Assembly: GCF_001898325.1 (NCBI RefSeq)
Contig: NZ_MKTR01000024.1
Span: 56,571-120,570, forward strand
From: Microbacterium sp. 67-17
GTDB lineage: Bacteria; Actinomycetota; Actinomycetes; Actinomycetales; Microbacteriaceae
DNA: 64,000 bases
Direction: 5' to 3'
The notes under the pieces are model-generated. The model had not been told where the DNA came from. It did no database searches and was given only the letters and a program-made list of their open reading frames with translations. Of this stretch, positions 8,042-16,702 are shown piece after piece (the first letter of the stretch is position 1; each line of letters opens with the position of its first letter). The position numbers and the translations under genes are program-made.

Positions 8042-9409
8042 TCACGGCGCGAACACCTTGCCGGGGTTGAGGATCCCCTGCGGATCGAAGACGCGCGCGA
8101 TCTGGCGCTGCAGCTCCCACTGGTCGTCGCCGAGTTCGTCGGCCAGCCACCGGCGCTTGAGTACCCCGATGCCGTGCTCGCCGGTGAGGGTTCCGCCGAG
8201 ATCGAGCGCGGCATGGAACAGCTCGTCGGCGGCTTCCCAGATCGCTGCGGGTACGTCGGGACCGTCGAAGATGAAGTTCGGATGCAGGTTTCCATCGCCC
8301 GCATGCGCGACAGTGGGGATCACGAGACCGTAGCGGCGCTCGATGTCGGCGATGCGCGCGAACATCGTCGCGAGCTGCGATCGAGGCACCGATACGTCTT
8401 CGATGAGAGTCGTACCCAGGCGCGCCATGGCGGGATGCACCGACCGGCGGATCGCGAGAAGTCGCTCGCCCTCGTCGCGGTCGGTGGACAGGGCGACGAC
8501 GCCTCCCGCTGCCTCGAGGACAGCGGTGATCGCCACCGCGTCAGCTGCCGCCGCAGCGCCATCGGTCTGGATCGTGACGTGCGCGGCGCCCGGGGTCGGC
8601 GCGGCGAGGCCGAGCAACTCGTGGATGGCTGTCAGCGCTGCGGCATCCAGCAACTCCATGATCGCCGGTTGCAGTCCCGCGGCGGTGACAGCGCTGCACG
8701 CGCTCGCGGCGGTGCCGACATCCGTGAAGGTCGCAGCGATCGTGCACACCTCGCCCGGCACGAGCCGCCGGAGCTTCAGGGTCGCACCCACCACGACACC
8801 GAGAACGCCTTCGGAACCGATGACGAGGGAGGTGAGGTCGAGCCCCGTCACGCCCTTGACCGTGCGGTGGCCGAGGTGCAGCAGGCGCCCGTCGGCGAGG
8901 ACGAGGTCGATGCCGAGGACGGCATCCCGCACCACACCGTATTTGGCGCACAGGAGGCCCCCGGCGCCGGTGGCGATGTTCCCACCGACGGTGGAGACGT
9001 CGCGGCTTGCGGGATCCGGTGCCCACCACAGGCCCTGTTCGGCGAGCGCGCGGTTCAGGTCGGCGTTCAGGATGCCGGGCTCGACCACGGCCAGCAGGTC
9101 GTCGGGTCGCACCTCCAGGATGCGGTCCATCGCCCGAACCGAGAGGGCTATCTCGCCGGGTCCGGCGTTCGCGCCGCCGGCCAGGCCCGTCCCCGCTCCT
9201 CGGGTCACGACCGGAGTTCCCGTGGCAGATGCGATGCGCAGCGTCGTCTGCACGTCTTCGACGCTGCGGGCGTGCACGACGGCGAGGGGTCGACCCGCGC
9301 TGGCGTGCCCGGACTTGTCGGCGCGGGCAGCTTCGAGCGAGGCATCCGTCGTGTCGAGCGCGTCGCCGAGTTCGGCGCGCAACCGCGCGAGGACCTCCCG
9401 GTCGCTCAT
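8042..9409 (-). CDS. FAD-binding oxidase, GlcD/D-lactate dehydrogenase-like
   Basis: Flavoenzyme of the vanillyl-alcohol-oxidase superfamily, 455 residues, that oxidises a 2-hydroxy acid such as glycolate or D-lactate. The FAD_binding_4 domain fills about residues 40-215, with VTRGAGTGLAGGANAGPGE and STVGGNIATGAGGLLCAKYG. The C-terminal FAD-oxidase domain contains HAGDGNLHPNF and GTLTGEHGIGVLKRRWL. I chose the ATG at 9409, where the sequence MSDREVLARLRAELG begins; it overlaps the upstream membrane-protein gene by four bases. Nothing in the amino-sugar pathway clearly needs it, so it may simply be a neighbour. Substrate unresolved. Confidence 0.85.
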   Translation of the reverse strand: MSDREVLARLRAELGDALDTTDASLEAARADKSGHASAGRPLAVVHARSVEDVQTTLRIASATGTPVVTRGAGTGLAGGANAGPGEIALSVRAMDRILEVRPDDLLAVVEPGILNADLNRALAEQGLWWAPDPASRDVSTVGGNIATGAGGLLCAKYGVVRDAVLGIDLVLADGRLLHLGHRTVKGVTGLDLTSLVIGSEGVLGVVVGATLKLRRLVPGEVCTIAATFTDVGTAASACSAVTAAGLQPAIMELLDAAALTAIHELLGLAAPTPGAAHVTIQTDGAAAAADAVAITAVLEAAGGVVALSTDRDEGERLLAIRRSVHPAMARLGTTLIEDVSVPRSQLATMFARIADIERRYGLVIPTVAHAGDGNLHPNFIFDGPDVPAAIWEAADELFHAALDLGGTLTGEHGIGVLKRRWLADELGDDQWELQRQIARVFDPQGILNPGKVFAP

Positions 9410-9783
9410 GCCAGCCGGCGCCGCCCGGCGATCACGCCGACGGTGACGGCGATGACCCCGAAGATCAGGCCGACCCACACGAGGCCTACGCTCCACCACG
9501 CGATCGTCGCCGAGACATACACGAGCAGCTCAACCACCGCCCGCAGGAACGGATGCACGACGATCACCGCTCGGGGCGAGACGAACAGTGCCCACAGCAG
9601 GATGGCGAGCACCGGCGCCACGATGCCCGCGACGATGTTCCAGGGGAAGGGCCAGGCCGCGAAGCCCCAAAACGCGAGCGTCCCGAACGCGAAGAGCTCG
9701 CACAAAACGGCGAGCACGTCGACCACGCTGAGCGCCGGGCGGGTACCTGCGGGCGCGCTGGACGGGGTCGCTGATTCGGGCAT
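9406..9783 (-). CDS. YrdB/DUF2568 family small membrane protein
   Basis: Integral membrane protein of 125 residues with four predicted helices: about 18-38 (VVDVLAVLCELFAFGTLAFW), 46-66, 78-95 and 98-118. The AFWGFAAWPFPWNIVAGIVAP segment is typical of the DUF2568 (YrdB) family, whose function is unknown. The start is supported by a leaderless promoter on the minus strand: TAGACT at 9795-9790 followed by six bases and the ATG. The gene overlaps the downstream FAD oxidase by four bases, so the two are cotranscribed. Confidence 0.8.
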   Translation of the reverse strand: MPESATPSSAPAGTRPALSVVDVLAVLCELFAFGTLAFWGFAAWPFPWNIVAGIVAPVLAILLWALFVSPRAVIVVHPFLRAVVELLVYVSATIAWWSVGLVWVGLIFGVIAVTVGVIAGRRRLA

Positions 9784-9892
9784 GATTCCAGTCTAGGCCG
9801 CGTGGGTTGGGCGCATCTGGTCGCTCCTGTCGTGCCCCGCGCGTCGTCCTGTGCGCAGCGTGAGCGCGTGTGGTCGCTACGACGGCATAAAG

Positions 9893-9942
9893 GTGGGCCC
9901 GAATTGTCGCTTCTGGGCTGGGATGCGACAGTTCGCGCCCAC
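9893..9942. repeat. GTGGGC/GCCCAC inverted-repeat element, copy 1
   Basis: An 18-base arm GTGGGCCCGAATTGTCGC (9893-9910) is matched by the inverted arm at 9925-9942 at 16 of 18 positions, with a 14-base loop. It sits in the intergenic gap after nagA and before the DUF2568 gene. A related, longer version lies at 17847-17927. It looks like a REP-type dispersed element. Confidence 0.7.
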
Positions 9943-9953
9943 TCTCCCGTGCC

Positions 9954-11114
9954 TCAGCGCATGCGGTGGCCATCGAGCCACACTGCGCACGGATCGAGTC
10001 CGGCGTTCAGTAGCACGGCGTCGGCCGCGTGACCGGTGCGCAGGCTGCCGTGGCGATCCGCCACACCGATCGCAGCCGCCGGGGCGCGGGTAAGCGCATC
10101 GAGGGCCGAGGGCAGGTCGACGCCAGCCTTGACGGCCACGCGAAGCGCGGCATCCTGCGTGAGGGTCGACCCCGCGATTGTGCTGGTTCCCGCAACGCGT
10201 GCCACCCCGTCGACGACCTCGACATCCAGTTCACCGAGCCCATACCGGCCGTCACCGACGCCCGCCGCGGCCATGGCGTCGGTGATGAGCGCGATCCGTC
10301 CCGGCGCCGCGGCGAACAGGATCCGGATGAGCTCGGGATGCACGTGTACGCCGTCGGCGATGACCTCGAGCGTCACGCGAGGGTCGGCGGTGGCCGCACC
10401 GACCGGCCCCGGCGTGCGATGGTGCAGGGGAGGCATCGCATTGAACGCGTGGGTCAGGATGCTCGCGCCGGCCTCGAACGCTTCGCGAGTTGCCTCGAGA
10501 TCGGCATCGGTATGGCCGACGGCGACCGCGACACCAGCCTCCCGAAAGGCGAGGATCGCCCCGGATGCTCCCAGCAGCTCTGGCGCCAGGGTCACCTGCC
10601 GGATCGTCCCGGAACCGGCCGCCAGCAACGTGGCGACGGCGTCCGGCGTTGCCGTGCGCAGAGCGGCGGGGTCGTGCGCGCCGCGGTGGCCCGGGTCCAG
10701 GAACGGGCCCTCGAGGTGGGAGCCGAGGATGCCGGCATCCGTCTGTGTCATCGCTGCAATCCGCGCGACCTGTGCGGTCAGGTGCTCGAGCGAGCCCGAA
10801 ACCAGCGAGAGAACGGCCCGCGTCGTGCCGTGTGCCAGATGCAGCGCGCGGGCTGCCCGGATGTCTGACTCACCGCCCTCGAACGAGTATCCGCCGCCGC
10901 CGTGACCGTGGATGTCGACGAACCCCGGCACCAGCACGGCGCCCCGACCGGCGAGCTCCCGCGCGTCGATGACCGTCGCCGCGGCGGCGCGCGCCCGCCA
11001 GGTCGCTCCCTCTCCCACCGCCGCGACAGTGCCGCCTTGCATCTCGACCCAGGCGTCGCGGGTCTCAGCGCCGTCCGAGACGAGCCGCGCGCTGTGGATG
11101 ATCGTGGCGCTCAC
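9954..11114 (-). CDS. nagA: N-acetylglucosamine-6-phosphate deacetylase
   Basis: Amidohydrolase of 386 residues that removes acetate from GlcNAc-6-phosphate to feed NagB. The metal motif GFVDIHGHGGGGYSFE lies near residues 60-75; HLEGPFLDPGHRGAHDP supplies the catalytic Glu and substrate contacts; GHTDADLEATREAFEAG and LITDAMAAAGVGDG supply the His and catalytic Asp. I chose the GTG at 11114, which overlaps the hexosaminidase stop by four bases (GTGA) and gives VSATIIHSARLVSDG, a normal N-terminus. It is cotranscribed with and downstream of the hexosaminidase. Confidence 0.93.
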   Translation of the reverse strand: MSATIIHSARLVSDGAETRDAWVEMQGGTVAAVGEGATWRARAAAATVIDARELAGRGAVLVPGFVDIHGHGGGGYSFEGGESDIRAARALHLAHGTTRAVLSLVSGSLEHLTAQVARIAAMTQTDAGILGSHLEGPFLDPGHRGAHDPAALRTATPDAVATLLAAGSGTIRQVTLAPELLGASGAILAFREAGVAVAVGHTDADLEATREAFEAGASILTHAFNAMPPLHHRTPGPVGAATADPRVTLEVIADGVHVHPELIRILFAAAPGRIALITDAMAAAGVGDGRYGLGELDVEVVDGVARVAGTSTIAGSTLTQDAALRVAVKAGVDLPSALDALTRAPAAAIGVADRHGSLRTGHAADAVLLNAGLDPCAVWLDGHRMR

Positions 11115-12667
11115 GATGCCTCCTCGTCGTGCCACGGGATCTCGGGCGAGCGGCGGAAATGGATGCCGAGGGCGGCCCACAACCGAGCGAGCCCGCCGAC
11201 CCTTTCGCGGAACGACTCCCAGGTACGCAGGGGGTGCTCGCCGGTTGCCGGCGACCACGCGGCTTCGGCTGCAGCAGCGATCCTCGGGAACATCAGTGTG
11301 TCGATGTCGTCGGGACTGCGCACGGTTTCGGTCCACAGGGCGGCCTCGACACCCAGGATGTCGCGCTCGGCCACCCCGTCGAGCACCGCTCCCGGCTCCC
11401 ACGCGTACGCGCGTTCGACGCTTGTGACACCGTTCGCCCAGGTGAGGCCCAGCTCCGAGTCCACGGCATCCTTCATGTCGAGGTAGACCGCGTCGGCAGG
11501 CGACAGGATCAGGCGCCCGCCGCGCGCGACGAACCCCCGGGCCTTCTCGTCCATACCGTCGATGGGCGAGACGAATCCCCAATACTGGCCGATCGTTCCG
11601 GGATGCAGGTCACTGGCCGCACCGGCCTCGTGCCACATCACGGGCACTTTCCCGGCATCCGCGACGATGCGCGACGCGAGGCTCACGAACGCGGCGTAGT
11701 CGCCTGGATCCGTGCCGAGGGCCTCATCCCCTCCGACGTGAAGGTAGGGTCCGGGAGTCATCGCGGCGAGGTCGGCGACGACATCCGTCACGAAAGCCTC
11801 GGTGGCAGGCGTGCCGATCCGCAACGATGAGAAGCCGACCGCGATGCCCTCGTAGGGCTGGCCCGCGACCGGAAGGGTGCTGCCGTAGGCCTCGACGACC
11901 TCGCTGATGTGCTCCGAGAGCACGGGAGCCTCGACGATGTCGGGGTAGGCGAGGCCGACCGCGTGAGTGTGTCCGGGGAGGTCGATCTCGGGGACGACGG
12001 TCATGTGGCGGGCGGCGGCATACGCCACGATCTGGGCGTAGTCCTCGGCAGTGTAGAAGCCGCCGGCATCCCCACCGATGGCGCTACCGGATGCAAGCAT
12101 GGTCAGCTCCGGGCGCGAGGGGATCTCGATCCGCCACCCCTGGTCATCGCTCAGGTGCAGATGGAGGTGGTTCAGCTTGAGTTGCGCGGCTCGGTCGATA
12201 ACACCGAGCACCACCTCGACGGGAAAGAAGTGGCGCGCGACATCGAGCATGACGCCCCGGTACGCAAAGCGCGGCGCGTCGGCGATCTCCACGGCCGGGA
12301 TGCGCCATACGTCGTCGATCTGCTCGATCACCTGCGCCAGTGTCTGGATGCCGTAAAACAGTCCCGCAGCGTCAGAACCGGTCACCTCGACGCCATCTGC
12401 CGAGGCGATCAGCCGGTAGGACTCGGGAGTGTCGGCATCCGTGACCGCTAGCGAGATGCCGGGACCTGTCGCGGTGGAATCGAGGCTGACCTCGCCGTTC
12501 GTTCGCGCAGACACGAGGTTCGTGAGGATGCCGATCACGGTCCGGTCGCCGGTGACAGCGGTCCGCGCTCGCAGCGTGAAACCCGGTCCCTCGCCCGCTA
12601 CCACGTCGCGGGGGAGCGGCACAGGCCAGGCGGAGGCGGCTGCATCGCGGGGCTGGGTCCCGGTCAT
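11111..12667 (-). CDS. Beta-N-acetylhexosaminidase, GH20
   Basis: Glycoside hydrolase family 20 enzyme of 518 residues that releases terminal GlcNAc from chitooligosaccharides or related glycans. An N-terminal GH20b-like domain covers about residues 10-130. The catalytic barrel begins at FAYRGVMLDVARHFFPVEVV, contains LNHLHLHLSDDQGWRIEI, and carries the Asp-Glu catalytic pair in YLHVGGDEALGTD near residue 310. There is no signal peptide, so it should act on oligosaccharides brought in by the nearby ABC importer. The region before its ATG on the minus strand contains TTTGTTAG, matching one arm of the ROK operator at 1801, which suggests shared control. Confidence 0.93.
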   Translation of the reverse strand: MTGTQPRDAAASAWPVPLPRDVVAGEGPGFTLRARTAVTGDRTVIGILTNLVSARTNGEVSLDSTATGPGISLAVTDADTPESYRLIASADGVEVTGSDAAGLFYGIQTLAQVIEQIDDVWRIPAVEIADAPRFAYRGVMLDVARHFFPVEVVLGVIDRAAQLKLNHLHLHLSDDQGWRIEIPSRPELTMLASGSAIGGDAGGFYTAEDYAQIVAYAAARHMTVVPEIDLPGHTHAVGLAYPDIVEAPVLSEHISEVVEAYGSTLPVAGQPYEGIAVGFSSLRIGTPATEAFVTDVVADLAAMTPGPYLHVGGDEALGTDPGDYAAFVSLASRIVADAGKVPVMWHEAGAASDLHPGTIGQYWGFVSPIDGMDEKARGFVARGGRLILSPADAVYLDMKDAVDSELGLTWANGVTSVERAYAWEPGAVLDGVAERDILGVEAALWTETVRSPDDIDTLMFPRIAAAAEAAWSPATGEHPLRTWESFRERVGGLARLWAALGIHFRRSPEIPWHDEEAS

Positions 12668-12675
12668 GTAAAGAG

Positions 12676-12687
12676 TCCTAACAAATA
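12676..12687. promoter_or_regulatory. Candidate ROK operator half-site upstream of the hexosaminidase gene
   Basis: TCCTAACAAATA on the plus strand contains CTAACAAA, the same eight bases as the right arm of the operator at 1816-1825. On the minus strand it is followed by TAGGAC and then ATG about seven bases later, so it would overlap a leaderless-type -10. The partner arm is poorly conserved, hence low confidence. Confidence 0.4.
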
Positions 12688-12743
12688 GCGTTGAAACACT
12701 CTATCAACCGCCCTGTCGCGGATCGAGGGCTGAGTTCAATCCG

Positions 12744-12749
12744 GTATGC
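12744..12749 (+). promoter_or_regulatory. Probable -10 box of glyA
   Basis: TATGCT lies a few bases before the first conserved nucleotides of the riboswitch, so transcription would begin at about 12756 with the aptamer at the 5' end. No convincing -35 is visible. Confidence 0.5.
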
Positions 12750-12751
12750 TC

Positions 12752-12828
12752 AGGGTGTCGCGACTGGCGTTGAGGTGGATGACCACCGGGGAGCGACCGA
12801 CACGGAACTCGACCGTACGCCTGGGTCG
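12752..12828 (+). promoter_or_regulatory. ZTP/ZMP (pfl) riboswitch upstream of glyA
   Basis: The leader shows the conserved blocks of the pfl motif in order: CGACTGGCG (12761-12769), a GGTGG/CCACC hairpin (GTGG at 12774-12777 with CCAC at 12783-12786), CCGGGGAGCG (12786-12795), a variable loop, then CCGTACGCCTGGG near the 3' side. Known pfl RNAs sense ZTP/ZMP, the signal of 10-formyl-THF shortage, and control glyA, folD and purine genes. It lies 60 bases before the glyA start. Confidence 0.85.
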
Positions 12829-12886
12829 AGACGGAACCCCTGCCGAAGCCGTCGTCCCCGCCCCGCAGCACAAGGAGCACAACGCC

Positions 12887-14161
12887 ATGAGCGACTCGTT
12901 CTTCACCGCCCCCCTTGCCGAAGTCGATCCCGAGATCGCTCAGGTCCTCGACCGGGAGCTCGCCCGTCAGCAGAGCTACCTCGAGATGATCGCGTCCGAG
13001 AACTTCGTGCCCGTCTCGGTCCTGCAGTCGCAGGGCTCGGTGCTCACGAACAAGTACGCCGAGGGATACCCGGGCAAGCGCTACTACGGTGGGTGCGAAG
13101 AAGTCGACGTCGCCGAAGAGCTTGCGATCGCCCGGGCAAAGGAGTTGTTCGGGGCCGCGTACGCGAACGTGCAGCCCCACTCCGGTGCCACCGCGAACGC
13201 GGCTGTTCTGCACGCGATCGCCCGCCCCGGTGACACAATCCTCGGTCTGTCACTCGACCACGGCGGACACCTCACGCACGGCATGAAGGCGAACTTCTCC
13301 GGTCGCCTGTACGACATCGTCGCCTACGGGGTCGACCCCGAGACGAGCCTCATCGACATGGACGAGGTGCGTCGCCTCGCGCTCGAACACCGTCCGCAGG
13401 TCATCATCGCGGGATGGTCGGCGTACCCGCGCCAGCTGGACTTCGCGCGGTTCCGCGAGATCGCCGACGAGGTCGACGCGCTGCTGTGGGTCGACATGGC
13501 TCACTTCGCGGGTCTGGTTGCTGGTGGCGTCCACCCCTCGCCCGTGCCGCACGCGCACGTCGTCTCATCCACGGTTCACAAGACCATCGGCGGCCCGCGT
13601 TCGGGGTTCATTCTGACCAACGACGAGGCGCTCGCGAAGAAGATCAACTCGGCGGTCTTCCCGGGGCAGCAGGGTGGCCCCCTCATGCACGTGATCGCGG
13701 CGAAGGCGACAGCGTTCAAGCTCGCTGCGACCCCGGAGTTCCGTGAGCGGCAGCAGCGCACCGTGCGCGGGGCGAAGATCCTCGCCGACCGGCTCGCGCA
13801 GCGCGATGTGGCCGATGCCGGCATCGCTGTTCGCTCGGGTGGCACCGATGTGCACCTCGTGCTCGTTGACCTGCGAAACGCGGTGATCGACGGCAAGCAG
13901 GCGGAGGATCTCCTGCACGAGATCCAGATCACCGTCAACCGCAACGCCGTACCCAACGACCCGCGGCCGCCGATGGTCACGTCGGGCCTGCGTATCGGGA
14001 CGCCGGCCCTGGCGACGCGTGGTTTCGGGGACGCCGAGTTCGCCGAGGTCGCCGACATTATCGCGCTCGCGCTGCTGCCGAACCCCGACATCGATGCGCT
14101 GCGTGCGCGGGTTGCGACCCTCACCGCAGCGTTCCCGCTCTACCCGGGCCTGTCGCAGTAG
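12887..14161 (+). CDS. glyA: Serine hydroxymethyltransferase
   Basis: PLP enzyme of 424 residues that transfers the serine hydroxymethyl carbon to THF, giving glycine and 5,10-methylene-THF. Motifs: [17 protein letters not shown] (about 56-72), [14 protein letters not shown], and [14 protein letters not shown] with the PLP lysine near residue 231. The start at 12887 has AAGGAG nine bases upstream; the frame is open further upstream through the riboswitch, but that is not coding. Control by the preceding ZTP riboswitch and linkage to folD form a one-carbon unit. This supply of THF intermediates is relevant to the THF-dependent demethylases at 29-35 kb. Confidence 0.97.
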   Translation: MSDSFFTAPLAEVDPEIAQVLDRELARQQSYLEMIASENFVPVSVLQSQGSVLTNKYAEGYPGKRYYGGCEEVDVAEELAIARAKELFGAAYANVQPHSGATANAAVLHAIARPGDTILGLSLDHGGHLTHGMKANFSGRLYDIVAYGVDPETSLIDMDEVRRLALEHRPQVIIAGWSAYPRQLDFARFREIADEVDALLWVDMAHFAGLVAGGVHPSPVPHAHVVSSTVHKTIGGPRSGFILTNDEALAKKINSAVFPGQQGGPLMHVIAAKATAFKLAATPEFRERQQRTVRGAKILADRLAQRDVADAGIAVRSGGTDVHLVLVDLRNAVIDGKQAEDLLHEIQITVNRNAVPNDPRPPMVTSGLRIGTPALATRGFGDAEFAEVADIIALALLPNPDIDALRARVATLTAAFPLYPGLSQ

Positions 14162-14287
14162 AGACCGTACGCGGGCCCGGGCGCGGCATCCGGGTCTGGA
14201 TGACGCGACCCTGCGCCCGTAGAATACCTATGGACGTAGTTATCCGTCCCGGACGCGGAGGTCACGGGATGACGACAGGAGACGCGA

Positions 14288-15175
14288 ATGACTGCACAAC
14301 TACTCGATGGCACCGCGACCGCCGCTGCGATCAAGGGGGAGCTTCGTGACCGCGTCGCTGCCCTCGCGGCGCGGGGCATCGTGCCGGGCCTCGGGACACT
14401 ACTCGTCGGCGATGACGGTGCCTCGCGCTCGTACGTCACCGGCAAGCACCGCGACTGCGCGGAAGTCGGCGTCGCCTCGATCGCGATCGAACTGCCCGCT
14501 ACCGCCACACAGGACGAGATCGCGGATGCCGTCCGTGCGCTCAACGCGGATCCTGCCGTCACCGGGTTCATCGTGCAGCTGCCGTTGCCGAAGGGCATCG
14601 ATGAGAACGCCATCCTTGAGCTGATCGATCCCGACAAGGATGCCGACGGCCTGCATCCCACGAACCTCGGCCGGCTCGTCCTGGGCGTTGACCCCGCAAC
14701 GGCCGTACCTGCACCTCTGCCGTGCACACCCGCCGGGATCATCGAACTCCTCACCCGTCATGGCGTGCAGATCGCAGGCAAGCACGTCACCGTCATCGGG
14801 CGCGGAATCACCGTCGGTCGCCCACTCGGGCTTCTGCTGACCCGCAAGGGCACCGACGCGACCGTGACCCTCACTCACTCACGCACTCCTGACCTGGAGG
14901 CGCAGGTGCGCCGAGCCGACATCGTGGTGGCCGCCGTCGGGCAGCCGCACCTGGTAAAGCCCGAGTGGATTGCGCCGGGCGCTGCAGTGCTGGATGTCGG
15001 CGTGACCCGCGTCGGAACTACCGAGACCGGGCGCGCGAAGCTTGCCGGGGATGTCGATCCAGCCGTTGCGGAGGTCGCCGGCTGGCTTTCGCCGAACCCG
15101 GGCGGCGTCGGACCCATGACCCGCGCGATGCTCGTCGCGAACGTCGTGGAGACCGCCGAACGCTTGGCCCGCTGA
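14288..15175 (+). CDS. folD: Methylene-THF dehydrogenase / methenyl-THF cyclohydrolase
   Basis: Bifunctional cytosolic enzyme of 295 residues that interconverts 5,10-methylene-THF and 10-formyl-THF. Catalytic-domain motifs [16 protein letters not shown] (Lys of the active site) and [14 protein letters not shown] are followed by the NADP-domain signature [16 protein letters not shown] and the C-terminal [24 protein letters not shown] lies seven bases before the ATG. The 126-base gap from glyA contains a TAGAAT box, so folD may have its own promoter in addition to readthrough from glyA. Confidence 0.97.
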   Translation: MTAQLLDGTATAAAIKGELRDRVAALAARGIVPGLGTLLVGDDGASRSYVTGKHRDCAEVGVASIAIELPATATQDEIADAVRALNADPAVTGFIVQLPLPKGIDENAILELIDPDKDADGLHPTNLGRLVLGVDPATAVPAPLPCTPAGIIELLTRHGVQIAGKHVTVIGRGITVGRPLGLLLTRKGTDATVTLTHSRTPDLEAQVRRADIVVAAVGQPHLVKPEWIAPGAAVLDVGVTRVGTTETGRAKLAGDVDPAVAEVAGWLSPNPGGVGPMTRAMLVANVVETAERLAR

Positions 15176-15229
15176 ATTGGACCGCCGGGGCGAGGCGCGG
15201 CGGCCTCCTCGCTCTGGCACAATGACGCC

Positions 15230-16210
15230 GTGACGTCCTCGACTCCTGCGCGACGCCGCGGCCGCCGTGCGGCGATGGTGGGCGGCATCCTCGCCCTCGT
15301 TCTGTTGTACGTCGTCGTGGTTCTGCTCTACGCATCAGGTGGACGCATCGAGCGTGCGTCTGTGGCTAGCGGCGGCTCTGGGCAACCGCTCGTGCTCACC
15401 CTGACTCCTGCCGACGTTGACGGTGCGGCGAGCCACCTCACACTGCGAATCACGCCCGGTCCCGACCTCGGGTCCTACTCGTCCGACCAGTTCTCGATGG
15501 ACGAAACGGTGCACGTCCTGGTCACCGGAACCGACGGGTCGCGCACGATCACATACGGCGCGGACGAGGTCGTGGGTGCCGAGACCGTCACGCTCACGCT
15601 CGACGGATTCATCGAGCAGTGGCCGTTTGACAGGTACACGACTGACACGATGATCGTGCCGCTGCGCGAAGCTGCGGACGGTGAGGGCGTGCCGATCCCG
15701 TACGAACTCGCGGTCGATGGTCGAGTCCCGGGTTGGAATGTCACCGCCCAGGCGGTGGAGTTGCCCGCTATGGCCACCGAGGACGGGCTGATCACAACCC
15801 TCGGGGTGCAGTTCACCATCACGCGCGCGGCATCCACGATCGCTTTCGGCGTCGTGCTGTTGACGCTGATGGTGATCGCACCTGTTCTCGTCCTGACCGC
15901 AGCGATCACCGTCTACCGGGGCCGCCGCAAGATTGAGGCGACCATGCTCGGCTGGTTCGGCGCGATGTTGTTCGCGACGATCCCGCTGCGCAACTTCCTC
16001 CCCGGCTCGCCGCCGATCGGCTCGTGGGTGGACTACCTCATCGTGCTCTGGGTGATCGCTGCGCTCATCGCTGGACTGGTCATCTTCATCCTCGCGTGGC
16101 TCCGTAGCGGCCCGGCTGGCGTTGCCGCTGCCGAGTCTGCGAGCGGCGCCCACGTGCAGGGCGACAGATCCGACGCGGATGCCGGATCAGATGGTGGCGC
16201 GGACTCCTAG
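15230..16210 (+). CDS. DUF4436 family membrane protein
   Basis: Membrane protein of 326 residues of unknown function, resembling DUF4436. One helix at about residues 15-35 (AAMVGGILALVLLYVVVVLLY) precedes a roughly 160-residue beta-rich extracytoplasmic domain (VDGAASHLTLRITPGPDLGS and following). Three helices then lie at about 200-225, 238-258 and 265-290, and the tail is acidic and Ser/Ala-rich. The start is a GTG preceded by CACAAT-GACGCC, a near match to the leaderless promoter pattern. Its end overlaps the convergent gene by three bases. Its role is unknown. Confidence 0.7.
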   Translation: MTSSTPARRRGRRAAMVGGILALVLLYVVVVLLYASGGRIERASVASGGSGQPLVLTLTPADVDGAASHLTLRITPGPDLGSYSSDQFSMDETVHVLVTGTDGSRTITYGADEVVGAETVTLTLDGFIEQWPFDRYTTDTMIVPLREAADGEGVPIPYELAVDGRVPGWNVTAQAVELPAMATEDGLITTLGVQFTITRAASTIAFGVVLLTLMVIAPVLVLTAAITVYRGRRKIEATMLGWFGAMLFATIPLRNFLPGSPPIGSWVDYLIVLWVIAALIAGLVIFILAWLRSGPAGVAAAESASGAHVQGDRSDADAGSDGGADS

Positions 16211-16650
16211 CCGCCGTGGGAGTCGCGCCCGCGGGCGCCGTCCCAGAGACGGCCAGCGTGCGCTTCGAGGCGGTCATCGATGGCGTCGTAGATGAGCCAT
16301 GCGATGACAAACAGCACCGGCGGGATGACCCAGCCCCAGAAGAAGCCAGCGACGCTTACGCCGGAGAGCACGACCACGAGCACCCACACGACTGCTGCGA
16401 CGATGAGCACGATGGTGCCCTGAACGAGCTTTGCGCCAGTCCGTGTGAGGTCTCGGCTTGACCGTTCGGCGCGGCCTCCCAACCATCGTCGTAAGGCTGG
16501 TTTGACCCAGAGCGTTGCCAGGGCGAGGATCACCGCCGCCCACAGCACCGACCACCCGACCGAGACCTGCGGCATGATCAGACCGATCACGAGCAGCACG
16601 ACGACGTCGAAAACGTAGAGAGTCACGAAGCGGATCAGCCAGGCGCGCAC
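16207..16650 (-). CDS. Small integral membrane protein of unknown function
   Basis: A 147-residue hydrophobic protein with four predicted helices: about 5-30 (FVTLYVFDVVVLLVIGLIMP), 36-50, 80-100 and 105-125, ending in a charged tail. I do not recognise the family. I chose the GTG at 16650, which gives VRAWLIRFVTLYVFDV and has CAGGGT six bases upstream, close to the leaderless pattern; the open frame further upstream is not hydrophobic and looks non-coding. It converges on and overlaps the DUF4436 gene. Confidence 0.6.
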   Translation of the reverse strand: MRAWLIRFVTLYVFDVVVLLVIGLIMPQVSVGWSVLWAAVILALATLWVKPALRRWLGGRAERSSRDLTRTGAKLVQGTIVLIVAAVVWVLVVVLSGVSVAGFFWGWVIPPVLFVIAWLIYDAIDDRLEAHAGRLWDGARGRDSHGG

Positions 16651-16702
16651 GAATCCACCCTGCCACGGATGCCGCAACCGGGTCAGCCGGGATACGTCGC
16701 TG

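Noticed and set aside
7283-9796. Open frame of about 840 codons on the plus strand across nagB and the FAD-oxidase region
   Set aside because: Runs out of frame through nagB and antisense through two convincing genes; Arg/Ser-rich without domains.
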